36,364 nt of DNA from positions 1-36,364 of the forward strand of contig JAFMRC010000011.1 of assembly GCA_017354375.1 (NCBI GenBank), written 5' to 3'. Position 1 is the stretch's first letter. Each line of letters begins with the position of its first letter. Position numbers and translations under genes: made by a program. This document shows, one piece after another, positions 1 to 6,454 of this stretch. The stretch comes from Nocardiopsaceae bacterium (lineage in GTDB: Bacteria > Actinomycetota > Actinomycetes > Streptosporangiales > Streptosporangiaceae). Under the pieces are notes generated by a model. That model did not search any database. It saw only the letters and a program-made list of their open reading frames with translations, and was not told the origin of the DNA.

Positions 1-1
1 G

Positions 2-892
2 GTCACCGGCGCGGAGGTCGCGGCGATCCGGAGCGGCCCGGGCGGCGCGGAGGTGGACGTCCGTCGCGGGGTGGACGTCCGTCACGGTACCGGGACGCGG
101 ACGCTGCGCGCCCGCTTCGTCCTGGCCGGCGTGGCGCCCTGGATCCTGGCGGGCCTCCTGGGCGAGGAGCGGGATCCGGCGGCGAAGCCGACCGGCGCCC
201 AGCTCAAGGTCAACTTCCTCCTTACCCGGCTTCCCCGGCTCAAGTCGGGCGCGGACCCGCGTGTCGCGTTCGCGGGAACCTTGCACCTCAGCGAGGACTA
301 CTCCTGCCTTGAGCGGGCGTACGAGCAGGCCGCGGCCGGGCGGATCCCCCAGCGCCTGCCGGGTGAGGTCTACTGCCACTCCCTGACCGATCCGTCGATC
401 CTCGGGCAGGTTCCGGACGGGTTCCAGACGCTGACGTACTTCGGCCTGCACCTGCCGGCCTCGCTCTTCGACGACCCGGCGACGCGGGCGGAACGCAAGG
501 AACTCGCCGTCCGGCGGGCGATCGCCTCGCTAGACGAGCACCTCATCGACCCGATCGAGTCGGTCGTCGCGCGCGACGCGGCCGGCAGGCCCTGCGTGGA
601 GGCGAAGATCCCGCAAGACGTCGAGGCCGACCTGGGCATGCCCGGCGGCCACATCTTCCACGGCGACCTGAGCTGGCCATGGGCATCCGGGGACGTGTCC
701 GGGGACGCATCCGGGAACGTGGCGGCGGATTCACCCGCGGCGCGCTGGGGCGTTTCGGCCAGGCAGGCCGGATATGTCGGCCAGGCCGGCCAGGAGCGCG
801 TCCTCATCTGCGGGTCGGGCGCCCAGCGCGGCGGCGCGGTCTCGGGCCTCGGCGGGCACAACGCCGCTCACGCCGTCATGGAACTCGCGTGA
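2..892 (+). CDS. FAD-dependent oxidoreductase, phytoene-desaturase-like (C-terminal part)
   Basis: The reading frame is open from the window edge, so the gene starts upstream and its FAD-binding N-terminus is not visible. What remains looks like the C-terminal half of the phytoene dehydrogenase/PYROXD2-like amine-oxidase superfamily: a strand ending in RARFVLAGVAPW, a substrate-domain stretch with VNFLLTRLPRL, and the closing FAD motif LICGSGAQRGGAVSGLGGHN that normally seals the flavin site just before the stop. Between WPWASG and the final motif there is a Gly/Ala/Ser/Asp-rich insert (about GDVSGDASGNVAADSPAARW) longer than I would expect in this family. The substrate cannot be told; such proteins are often carotenoid or poorly characterised flavin oxidoreductases. 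The stop is TGA at 890-892. The next gene is convergent. Confidence 0.8.
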   Translation, partial: VTGAEVAAIRSGPGGAEVDVRRGVDVRHGTGTRTLRARFVLAGVAPWILAGLLGEERDPAAKPTGAQLKVNFLLTRLPRLKSGADPRVAFAGTLHLSEDYSCLERAYEQAAAGRIPQRLPGEVYCHSLTDPSILGQVPDGFQTLTYFGLHLPASLFDDPATRAERKELAVRRAIASLDEHLIDPIESVVARDAAGRPCVEAKIPQDVEADLGMPGGHIFHGDLSWPWASGDVSGDASGNVAADSPAARWGVSARQAGYVGQAGQERVLICGSGAQRGGAVSGLGGHNAAHAVMELA

Positions 893-912
893 AAGCGCGG
901 ATTTGCAGGGCA

Positions 913-964
913 CCCAATTGCGCAATCGAGCGCATCATAGCGCGCCCAATTGCGTAATCGAGCG
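913..964. repeat. Pair of 20-base direct repeats in a convergent intergenic gap
   Basis: Two copies of CCCAATTGCGYAATCGAGCG lie at 913-932 and 945-964, differing at one base, with a 32-base period. The first copy contains the perfect palindrome ATTGCGCAAT. The gap separates two convergent genes, so the repeats lie downstream of both. They could be a termination or protein-binding element; function unknown. Confidence 0.6.
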
Positions 965-993
965 TCTCCACACCGCAGCGCGCGGAGACCCCC

Positions 994-1479
994 TCAGCTC
1001 CCTCCGGCCAGGTCGGTGGCGAGTTCCCTCTCATCGTCTTCGGTCATCGAGGTCTTGAGGATGGTGCCGCCGAAGGGCTGCATGGCGGCCCCGAACTTGT
1101 CCTCGGTGATCTTCGAGGCCATGATCACCACCGCGGAGTGACCGGGCTCGATCAGGTTCTCCACGCGCATGCGGAACTCGTTGTTGATGCCCGACTTGTT
1201 GAACTTCCCGATCAGCGCGCCGATCGTGCCGCCGAGCAGCACCATGCCCGGAACGAAGAACAGCAGGCCGATCAGGAGGCCGAAGGTCGCGCCGGCCGCC
1301 GCCGACGCGCCGATGAGCCGCTGCGGCGTATCGACGTGCGTCTTGCCATCGGCATCGACGTCGACGATGGCGAGCCCGCGCAGGTCCACGATGAAATCCT
1401 GCTGCAGGCGCTGCACCTCCTCGTACGCCAGGCGGGCGGTCCGCGGGTCCTCATACCCGATCACGATAAGGTCCGACAT
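994..1479 (-). CDS. DUF1269 family membrane protein
   Basis: A 161-residue protein of the DUF1269 family, whose function is not established. The N-terminus (MSDLIVIGYEDPRTARLAYEEV) is the ferredoxin-like start typical of the family. A glycine- and alanine-rich hydrophobic segment (about residues 60-95, AAAGATFGLLIGLLFFVPGM and following) forms the conserved membrane hairpin, followed by a second soluble half with VVIMASKITEDK. I chose the ATG at 1477-1479 because GGGGAGGGG lies about 7 bases upstream and the protein then begins at the usual family start; the frame stays open to 1626 but the extra residues look non-coding. The 143 bases between this gene and the preceding arsenic gene hold a perfect CCACGCG/CGCGTGG palindrome at 1572-1585. 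Confidence 0.85.
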   Translation of the reverse strand: MSDLIVIGYEDPRTARLAYEEVQRLQQDFIVDLRGLAIVDVDADGKTHVDTPQRLIGASAAAGATFGLLIGLLFFVPGMVLLGGTIGALIGKFNKSGINNEFRMRVENLIEPGHSAVVIMASKITEDKFGAAMQPFGGTILKTSMTEDDERELATDLAGGS

Positions 1480-1622
1480 CTGCTTGCCCCTCCCCCGTGC
1501 CCTGGAGGCTAGCCGCCGGTAGCGACGCAGCCCGAGAGCATCCGTATTCAAGTAGTTACGCAGAGCATAAACCACGCGCGCGTGGCCATGGATCCCGGCC
1601 CCGTGCCCCTGTTGACCTGGCG

Positions 1623-3032
1623 TCAACGGCGCGTTGCTACGGTTCTGGCCGTAGCAACGGCACTTCCATCCGGAGGGCTAGGCTGTCCCACGACTTGGCT
1701 GCGGCGCTCGAGGAAGATGGTGTCCCGCCAGGTGCCATGGTGCCGGCCCACGCGCTCCCGCGTCCCGACGGCGCGGAACCCGGCCTGCTCGTGCAGCCGG
1801 AGACTGGCCGTGTTCTCCGGGAACACCGAGGACTGGATCGTCCAGATCCCGGCGGCCTCGCAGGACTCGATCAGGGCCTGAAGCAGCGCCCGCCCGATGC
1901 CCCGCCCGCCATGCTCCGGGTGGACGTAGACGCTGTGCTCGACCACCCCCGCGTACACGGGCCGACTCGACACTCCAGAGACGGCCACCCAGCCGAGCAC
2001 CTGGCCGGTCGCGGCGTCGGCGGCGACGAACCGGTGCAGCGGCAGCTTGCCGGCGTCGAACGCATCCCACGCCGGGGCGGCGGTCTCGAAGCTGGCCTGG
2101 CCGGTATCCAGGCCCGCCTGGTAGATCGTCAGCACCTGGTCGGCATCGGAGGGCCGCATCGGCCGGATCAGCACCCTGGCCGGGGCGGCGGGCCGGACCG
2201 CCTTGACGATGGCCGATTCCAGGCCGTCTCCGGCGCTGGCGGCCGAGGTGACACTGATCTGGGTGAACCCCGCCGCCAGCAGCTGGTCCCGGTACTGCGC
2301 GGCGGTCACCGTCCCGGCGGCGCAGCCGGTCCGCTGCTCGGCCTCCGCCCGCCGGACGGGGTCGGCGCCCTCGGCGGCGATAACGTCGGCGACCCCCAGC
2401 CGCCCGCCGGGCCGCAGCACGCGGAACGCCTCGGCCAGCGCGCGCGGCTTGTCCGGCGACAGGTTGACCACGCAGTTCGAGATCACCACGTCGACGTGCC
2501 CCTCCGGTAGCGGGACGTCCTCGATGCTCCCCCGCAGGAACTCCGCGTTCTCCGCGCCCGCCGCGGCGGCGTTCGCGCGAGCCAGGCTGATCATCTCCGG
2601 CGAGGCGTCCAGGCCGTAGACGCGGCCGGCCGGGCCGACCCGCCGGGCCGACAGCAGGACATCGGCCCCGCCCCCGGATCCCAGGTCGAGCACGGTCTCT
2701 CCCGGTTCCAGCGCGGCCACCGCCACCGGGTTGCCGCAGCCCAGGCTCGCTCGCAGCGCCGCCTCGGGCAGTTCGCCCACGCCGCCGGAGGCGGCGTCAC
2801 CGTAAGCGGCGTTGCCGCAGGCTGCATCGCCGTAGGCGGCGGCGCCGAAGCAGCGGGCACCGCGGGGACCGCAGTCCTCCGTGACCTGCCCGCCGGCGGC
2901 CGCCACGCGAGCCAACTCTCCGTAGCGGGCCACGATCGAGGCCCGGGACCGCTCGATGTCGCCAGACACGGGGCCATCGGGCATGGCGCCATCGGGCACC
3001 GGGCCATCGGACTCGAATGCGCCATCGGGCAC
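1623..3032 (-). CDS. arsM: Arsenite methyltransferase fused to ArsN-like N-acetyltransferase
   Basis: A 469-residue two-domain protein. Residues about 30-285 are an ArsM-type SAM methyltransferase that methylates As(III): SAM loop VLDLGSGGGAD (114-124), plus cysteines C99, C187 (SNCVVNLSPDK) and C237 (QRTGC), whose C187-C237 spacing of 50 matches the catalytic pair of algal ArsM. C54 and C61 lie in the variable N-terminal part. Residues about 287-446 are a GNAT acetyltransferase closely resembling ArsN1/phosphinothricin-acetyltransferase proteins (SVYVHPEHGGRGIGRALL acetyl-CoA loop, FPENTASLRLHEQAGFR). ArsN acetylates the antibiotic arsinothricin. The start is GTG at 3030-3032 with AGGAGGAGG upstream. 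The first 22 residues are PDGA/PDGP repeats and 63-82 hold an AAYGDAACGN repeat. The arsR gene is 15 bases upstream in the same operon. The domain calls are firm; the ArsN substrate is inferred. Confidence 0.9.
   Translation of the reverse strand: MPDGAFESDGPVPDGAMPDGPVSGDIERSRASIVARYGELARVAAAGGQVTEDCGPRGARCFGAAAYGDAACGNAAYGDAASGGVGELPEAALRASLGCGNPVAVAALEPGETVLDLGSGGGADVLLSARRVGPAGRVYGLDASPEMISLARANAAAAGAENAEFLRGSIEDVPLPEGHVDVVISNCVVNLSPDKPRALAEAFRVLRPGGRLGVADVIAAEGADPVRRAEAEQRTGCAAGTVTAAQYRDQLLAAGFTQISVTSAASAGDGLESAIVKAVRPAAPARVLIRPMRPSDADQVLTIYQAGLDTGQASFETAAPAWDAFDAGKLPLHRFVAADAATGQVLGWVAVSGVSSRPVYAGVVEHSVYVHPEHGGRGIGRALLQALIESCEAAGIWTIQSSVFPENTASLRLHEQAGFRAVGTRERVGRHHGTWRDTIFLERRSQVVGQPSPPDGSAVATARTVATRR
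1633..1658 (-). terminator. Strong hairpin at the 3' end of the arsenic operon
   Basis: Perfect 10-base arms GTTGCTACGG (1633-1642) and CCGTAGCAAC (1649-1658) with a 6-base loop. The hairpin lies within the last codons of the ArsM-ArsN fusion gene, just before its stop at 1623. No T-tract follows, so it is either a GC-type actinobacterial terminator or a structure protecting the mRNA end. Confidence 0.5.
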
Positions 3033-3047
3033 GGATACCTCCTCCTA

Positions 3048-3392
3048 TCACCTGGGTTCGCAGGACGGCACGGCCGGGACGGGGCGCCCCATGACGATGT
3101 CGGCGGCGGACGGGAAGCAGCTCACGCACGCGTCGTTGATCCGGTAGTAAACGGCCGTTCCCCGCCGCTCGGACAGGACGAACCGTACCCCGGCCAGGAC
3201 CTTCAGGTGCTCCGACACCGTGGACTGGCCAACATCCAGTTCCGCCGTGATCGCCCCCACCGTCATCGGCTCGGCGCGCCGCGCCAGCAGCGACACGATC
3301 TGCACACGGGTCGCATCCGCCAGCGCCCGGAACCACGACGCGTACTCCGCCGCAGTCGCCCGGTCCAGCGGCCCGCGCCGCTCACCATTCAT
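3048..3392 (-). CDS. arsR: ArsR/SmtB-family arsenic-responsive repressor
   Basis: A 114-residue winged-helix repressor: FRALADATRVQIVSLL, then the recognition helix in VGQSTVSEHLKVL, then the wing SERRGTAVYYRIND. The C-terminal ACVSCFPSAADIVMG holds a Cys-X2-Cys pair, a signature I associate with actinobacterial ArsR proteins next to arsenic genes and a plausible As(III) site. It is the first gene of a two-gene operon with the ArsM-ArsN fusion and presumably represses it until arsenite binds. The start is ATG at 3390-3392 with only a modest ribosome site (AGGGG) upstream. The leader between it and the likely operator (3525-3549) is about 130 bases and carries degenerate tandem repeats. Confidence 0.9.
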   Translation of the reverse strand: MNGERRGPLDRATAAEYASWFRALADATRVQIVSLLARRAEPMTVGAITAELDVGQSTVSEHLKVLAGVRFVLSERRGTAVYYRINDACVSCFPSAADIVMGRPVPAVPSCEPR

Positions 3393-3413
3393 CGCCGCGA
3401 ACTACCCCTGCCT

Positions 3414-3520
3414 CACACCGCCCTTGCCGCCGCACACCGCCCTTGCCGGTCACCATCCTTGCCGCTCCCCGCCGTTGCCGCCCACCACCATCATGGCCGC
3501 CCACCATCTTGGCCGCTCAC
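3414..3520. repeat. Degenerate 16-19-base tandem repeat in the arsR leader
   Basis: About six units on the pattern CACCRYCCTTGCCGC (for example CACCGCCCTTGCCGCC, CACCATCCTTGCCGCT, CACCATCATGGCCGCC) fill the stretch between the arsR start codon and the palindrome at 3525. I found no convincing coding content in it on either strand. Confidence 0.55.
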
Positions 3521-3524
3521 CTTC

Positions 3525-3549
3525 AATCGTTAATCGACGATAAACGATT
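3525..3549. promoter_or_regulatory. Palindromic operator, probably for ArsR
   Basis: A 25-base near-perfect palindrome with 12-base arms AATCGTTAATCG and CGATAAACGATT around one central base, one mismatch between arms. It is an AT-rich island in very GC-rich DNA, upstream of arsR. Its size and symmetry fit a dimeric ArsR-family site. Assignment to this ArsR is inference from position. Confidence 0.65.
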
Positions 3550-3690
3550 AAGCCTCGAAACGCCAGGGCAATAACACGGCACCCGCAAGCCGCCCCGCCC
3601 CGCCCCGCCCGCCGCCGCGCACCGCCCGCCACCTCTGCCTCGTCCAGCAACAGCAACGCCGCCATCGACTCCGCTCGCCAGGGTACTCAC
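3550..3690. other. Non-coding spacer between the arsR operator and the adh side
   Basis: No supportable gene on either strand. It contains a GC-rich run of CCCCG units near 3594-3612. Together with the arsR leader and the region up to 3905 it forms about 510 bases without a confident protein gene. Confidence 0.4.
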
Positions 3691-3765
3691 CTACACCAGC
3701 GCGTACACCATGGCGACAGCGATGGTCGCGTTACGTACACGATCCAGCGGCAGCAACGAGACCAT
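3691..3765 (-). CDS. Possible 24-residue hydrophobic micropeptide
   Basis: A short frame encoding MVSLLPLDRVRNATIAVAMV plus YALV, ending in TAG at 3691-3693. Its ATG (3763-3765) is preceded by GGAGGAGGAACCGCG, an excellent ribosome-binding site with about 7 bases spacing, which is the main reason to list it. The second half (ATIAVAMVYALV) could form a short membrane segment. The frame is open further upstream to 3879 but without a comparable ribosome site. It runs divergently from the alcohol dehydrogenase and could equally be a chance frame. No homologue is recognised. Confidence 0.3.
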   Translation of the reverse strand: MVSLLPLDRVRNATIAVAMVYALV

Positions 3766-3905
3766 CGCGGTTCCTCCTCCGGGCACGTTCACCCTCAACG
3801 GGGGAGGTCCGGCGACCGGCCTCCGCATAACCTCGGGAGCGGCGTGGCAGAACGTGATGGACCGGATTCCGTGCGCCATGGAAAGGCACGGCGAGGAGGA
3901 TGACC

Positions 3906-4925
3906 ATGACCACGATGAAGGCGGCCGTCGTGCCCGAACTGGGCGCCGGCCTCGAAATCCGGGAACTCGCGGTGCCCGAGCCCGGGCCAGGCCAGGTGCT
4001 CGTCAAGATCGAGGCATCCGGCCTGTGCCACACCGACATCCACGCCGCGCACGGTGACTGGCCCGTCAAGCCGAAACCGCCGTTCATACCCGGTCACGAG
4101 GGGGTCGGAGTGGTCGCCGCGACGGGTCCCGGCACCACGCTGCACAAGCCGGGGGACCGGGTAGCGATCGCGTGGCTCGGATCCGCGTGCGGTCACTGCC
4201 GGTACTGCGTCTCCGGGTGGGAGACGCTGTGCGAGGCGCAGCGGAACAGCGGCTACTCGGTTGACGGCTCCTACGCCGAGTACGCGGTCGCCGACGACCA
4301 CTACGTCGTCGATGTCCCCGACGGGATCTCGCCCCTCGACGCGGCCCCGCTGACCTGCGCGGGCGTCACCACGTTCAAGGCCGTGAAGGTAGCCGGGCTG
4401 CGGCCGGGCGAGACAGCGTCGATCGTGGGCATCGGCGGACTCGGCCACCTCGCCGTGCAGTACGCGCACGCGCTGGGCGCGCGGGTGATCGCGGTCGACG
4501 TCGAGGACGCCAAGCTGGACCTGGCCCGGTCGCTCGGCGCCGACCTCACCGTGAACGCCCGCAGCACGGACCCGGTGCGGGCGATCGCCGACTACGGCGG
4601 CGCCGACGTCGCGATCGTCACCGCTGCCTCCCCGCGCACGTTCGAGCAGGCCTACGCGTCACTGCGGCGCGGCGGCCGGCTGTCCTGCGTGGGGCTCCCG
4701 GCGGATGACACGATAACGATCTCGGTATTCGACACCGTGCTCAACGGGAAGCAGGTCTCCGGCTCCATCGTCGGCACGAGGAACGACCTGGCCGACGTGT
4801 TCGCGCTGCACGCCGCGGGCCGGACCAAGGTCATCGCGGAGCCCAGGCACCTTGAGGAGGTCAACTCGTGCTTTGAGGAAGTGCTCGCGGGCCACGTCCC
4901 GGCGCGCCTGGTGTTCACGTTCTGA
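3906..4925 (+). CDS. Zinc-dependent alcohol dehydrogenase, AdhP-like
   Basis: A 339-residue medium-chain dehydrogenase that should oxidise primary alcohols or reduce aldehydes with NAD(H). Catalytic zinc ligands are C41 (GLCHTD), H64-E65 (PGHEG) and C151 (LTCAG). The structural zinc cluster is C95, C98, C101 and C109 (CGHCRYC...C). The Rossmann loop is GIGGLG (175-180). The pattern matches the propanol-preferring AdhP group. I chose the ATG at 3906: the GAGGAGG at 3893-3899 abuts the earlier ATG at 3900, which is too close, but sits 6 bases before 3906. The gene is a single unit, convergent with the G6PD-like gene. The upstream region shows no recognised operator. Confidence 0.88.
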   Translation: MTTMKAAVVPELGAGLEIRELAVPEPGPGQVLVKIEASGLCHTDIHAAHGDWPVKPKPPFIPGHEGVGVVAATGPGTTLHKPGDRVAIAWLGSACGHCRYCVSGWETLCEAQRNSGYSVDGSYAEYAVADDHYVVDVPDGISPLDAAPLTCAGVTTFKAVKVAGLRPGETASIVGIGGLGHLAVQYAHALGARVIAVDVEDAKLDLARSLGADLTVNARSTDPVRAIADYGGADVAIVTAASPRTFEQAYASLRRGGRLSCVGLPADDTITISVFDTVLNGKQVSGSIVGTRNDLADVFALHAAGRTKVIAEPRHLEEVNSCFEEVLAGHVPARLVFTF

Positions 4926-4946
4926 TCAGCGCGCTGGCCTCCGGGG

Positions 4947-6308
4947 CTAGCGCGGTCCCGGACCATTCGTCCCCGCCGGGTACTCCTCCATCGGGACGAG
5001 GCCGGAGGACCAAGCGTCGAGCGCCGGGGTAATGACGCGCCAGGCCTCCTCGGCCTCGTCGCCGCGGATCGAGAGCGCGGCCTCCTGGTTGACTATGCCG
5101 AGCAGGAGCTGCCCGTAGGCCGGGAGCTCGGGCGAGCGGAGCTTAGCGGCCAGCGTCTGCGGGCTCAGTTCACCGATACGGGCGCCGACGCCGGATAGCT
5201 CGAGGGAGAGGGTTTCCGGTTCCAGCCCGAATCGCAGCACGTTCGGTGCCGGGCAGATCCCGGAACCGGAGGGCATCCCCGGCACCTCACGGAACCGGAC
5301 CGTCACCTCCTTGCGATCGCATCCGAGCGCCTTGCCGGTGCGCAACCGGAAGGCGGTGCCGAGCCACCGCCAGTTGTCTATCTCGAGTTCGAGCTCGGCG
5401 AACGTCTCGGTGCCGAGAGCCGGATCCACGCCTTCCTCATCCACGTAAGCGGGAACGTCCCGGTCCCCGATCCGCCCGGCCGTATAGCGGGCACGGCGGC
5501 TGGCCCGTGCCGCGCCGGCCAGGGTGAGCGGGCGCACCGACCGCAGCACGTCAACCTTGCGGTCGCGCAGGTCCCGCTCGCCGAGGCTCGCCGGCGGTTC
5601 CACGGCGACCAGGCAGAGCAACTGCAGGAGGTGGTTCTGCACCATGTCCTTCAGCGCGCCGACGCCGTCGTAGTACGCCGCGCGCCCCTCAAGCGCCAGC
5701 GACTCGTCCCACACGATGTCCACACAGGCGATGTGGGCGCTGTTCCAGATGGGCTCGAGGACGCGGTTGGCCAGCCGGAGGCCCAGCACGTTCTGCACGG
5801 TCGTCATGGCGAGGAAGTGATCGACGCGGAACACGTCCCGCTCGGACATCGTCTCGGCGATCAGTCGGTTCAGGCTCTCGGCACTCGCCAGATCCTCGCC
5901 GAAGGGCTTTTCCAGGACTATCCGGCTTCCGGCGGGCAGGCCCGCGCTCCCCAGCGCGCGGACCGCGCTGGGGAAGACGGGGGGCGGCAACGCGAGGTAG
6001 GCGGCCACCGGCCCGCCGCCCTCGACGGCGACCGCGACGCTGTCCGGGTCGCGTACATCGGACCGTCGGTATCCGCACGCGGACACCATGGCCTGCCTCG
6101 CGTCGGCCGGCAGGTGCGGTGCGTGACGGTCCAGCTGCGCCGCCGCCCAGGAACGGAACCGCGCGTCGTCCCAGTCTTCCCGGCCGGAGCCGATCACCTG
6201 GAACCGCTCGCCGAGCAGTCCAGCGGCGCGCAGCGCGGCGAGTCCGGGCAGCAAGTAGCGCGCAGCGAGGTCGCCGGTCGCGCCGAAGATAACCAGCCGG
6301 TCGATCAT
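4947..6308 (-). CDS. Glucose-6-phosphate dehydrogenase paralogue with altered active site
   Basis: A 453-residue protein with the G6PD fold: nucleotide loop FGATGDLA (8-15), EKPFGEDLASA (133-143), RVDHF (161-165), the NHLLQLL segment with the catalytic-base histidine (H226), and RTGKAL (324-329). In canonical enzymes RIDHYLGKE supplies His, Tyr and Lys that hold the substrate phosphate; here the segment reads RVDHFLAMTT, so Tyr is Phe and the key Lys is Met168. Catalytic histidines are kept but the phosphate grip is changed, so the substrate may not be glucose 6-phosphate. It is also short for the family (about 480-510). I chose the ATG at 6308 (family start, AGGGG upstream); the frame extends to a GTG at 6338 lacking a ribosome site. 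Divergent from the GH15 gene. Confidence 0.85.
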   Translation of the reverse strand: MIDRLVIFGATGDLAARYLLPGLAALRAAGLLGERFQVIGSGREDWDDARFRSWAAAQLDRHAPHLPADARQAMVSACGYRRSDVRDPDSVAVAVEGGGPVAAYLALPPPVFPSAVRALGSAGLPAGSRIVLEKPFGEDLASAESLNRLIAETMSERDVFRVDHFLAMTTVQNVLGLRLANRVLEPIWNSAHIACVDIVWDESLALEGRAAYYDGVGALKDMVQNHLLQLLCLVAVEPPASLGERDLRDRKVDVLRSVRPLTLAGAARASRRARYTAGRIGDRDVPAYVDEEGVDPALGTETFAELELEIDNWRWLGTAFRLRTGKALGCDRKEVTVRFREVPGMPSGSGICPAPNVLRFGLEPETLSLELSGVGARIGELSPQTLAAKLRSPELPAYGQLLLGIVNQEAALSIRGDEAEEAWRVITPALDAWSSGLVPMEEYPAGTNGPGPR

Positions 6309-6353
6309 TGTGCCCCTGTCGTAACTCCCGTCCCGCACACCCGGATTATGTCA

Positions 6354-6387
6354 TCACTATACGGGGCAGCTCTACAGCAGATAGTGA
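6354..6387. promoter_or_regulatory. Inverted repeat in the divergent promoter region
   Basis: TCACTAT at 6354-6360 and ATAGTGA at 6381-6387 form 7-base arms in the 146 bases between the two divergent starts. CATAAT read on the minus strand near here is a possible -10 for the G6PD-like gene. It may be a shared operator; no regulator is adjacent. Confidence 0.35.
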
Positions 6388-6454
6388 CGTACTTCGCCCG
6401 GAGAGGGGCTACCTTACGTGACCCATGCCCAACCGCCACTGCGGAGTCAGCGGC

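Noticed and set aside
3414-3520. CRISPR-like array
   Set aside because: Units are degenerate and directly adjacent with no unique spacers, so this is a tandem repeat.
3710-4057. Plus-strand frame upstream of and overlapping the alcohol dehydrogenase start
   Set aside because: It lacks a ribosome site and its second half is a shifted reading of the dehydrogenase gene.
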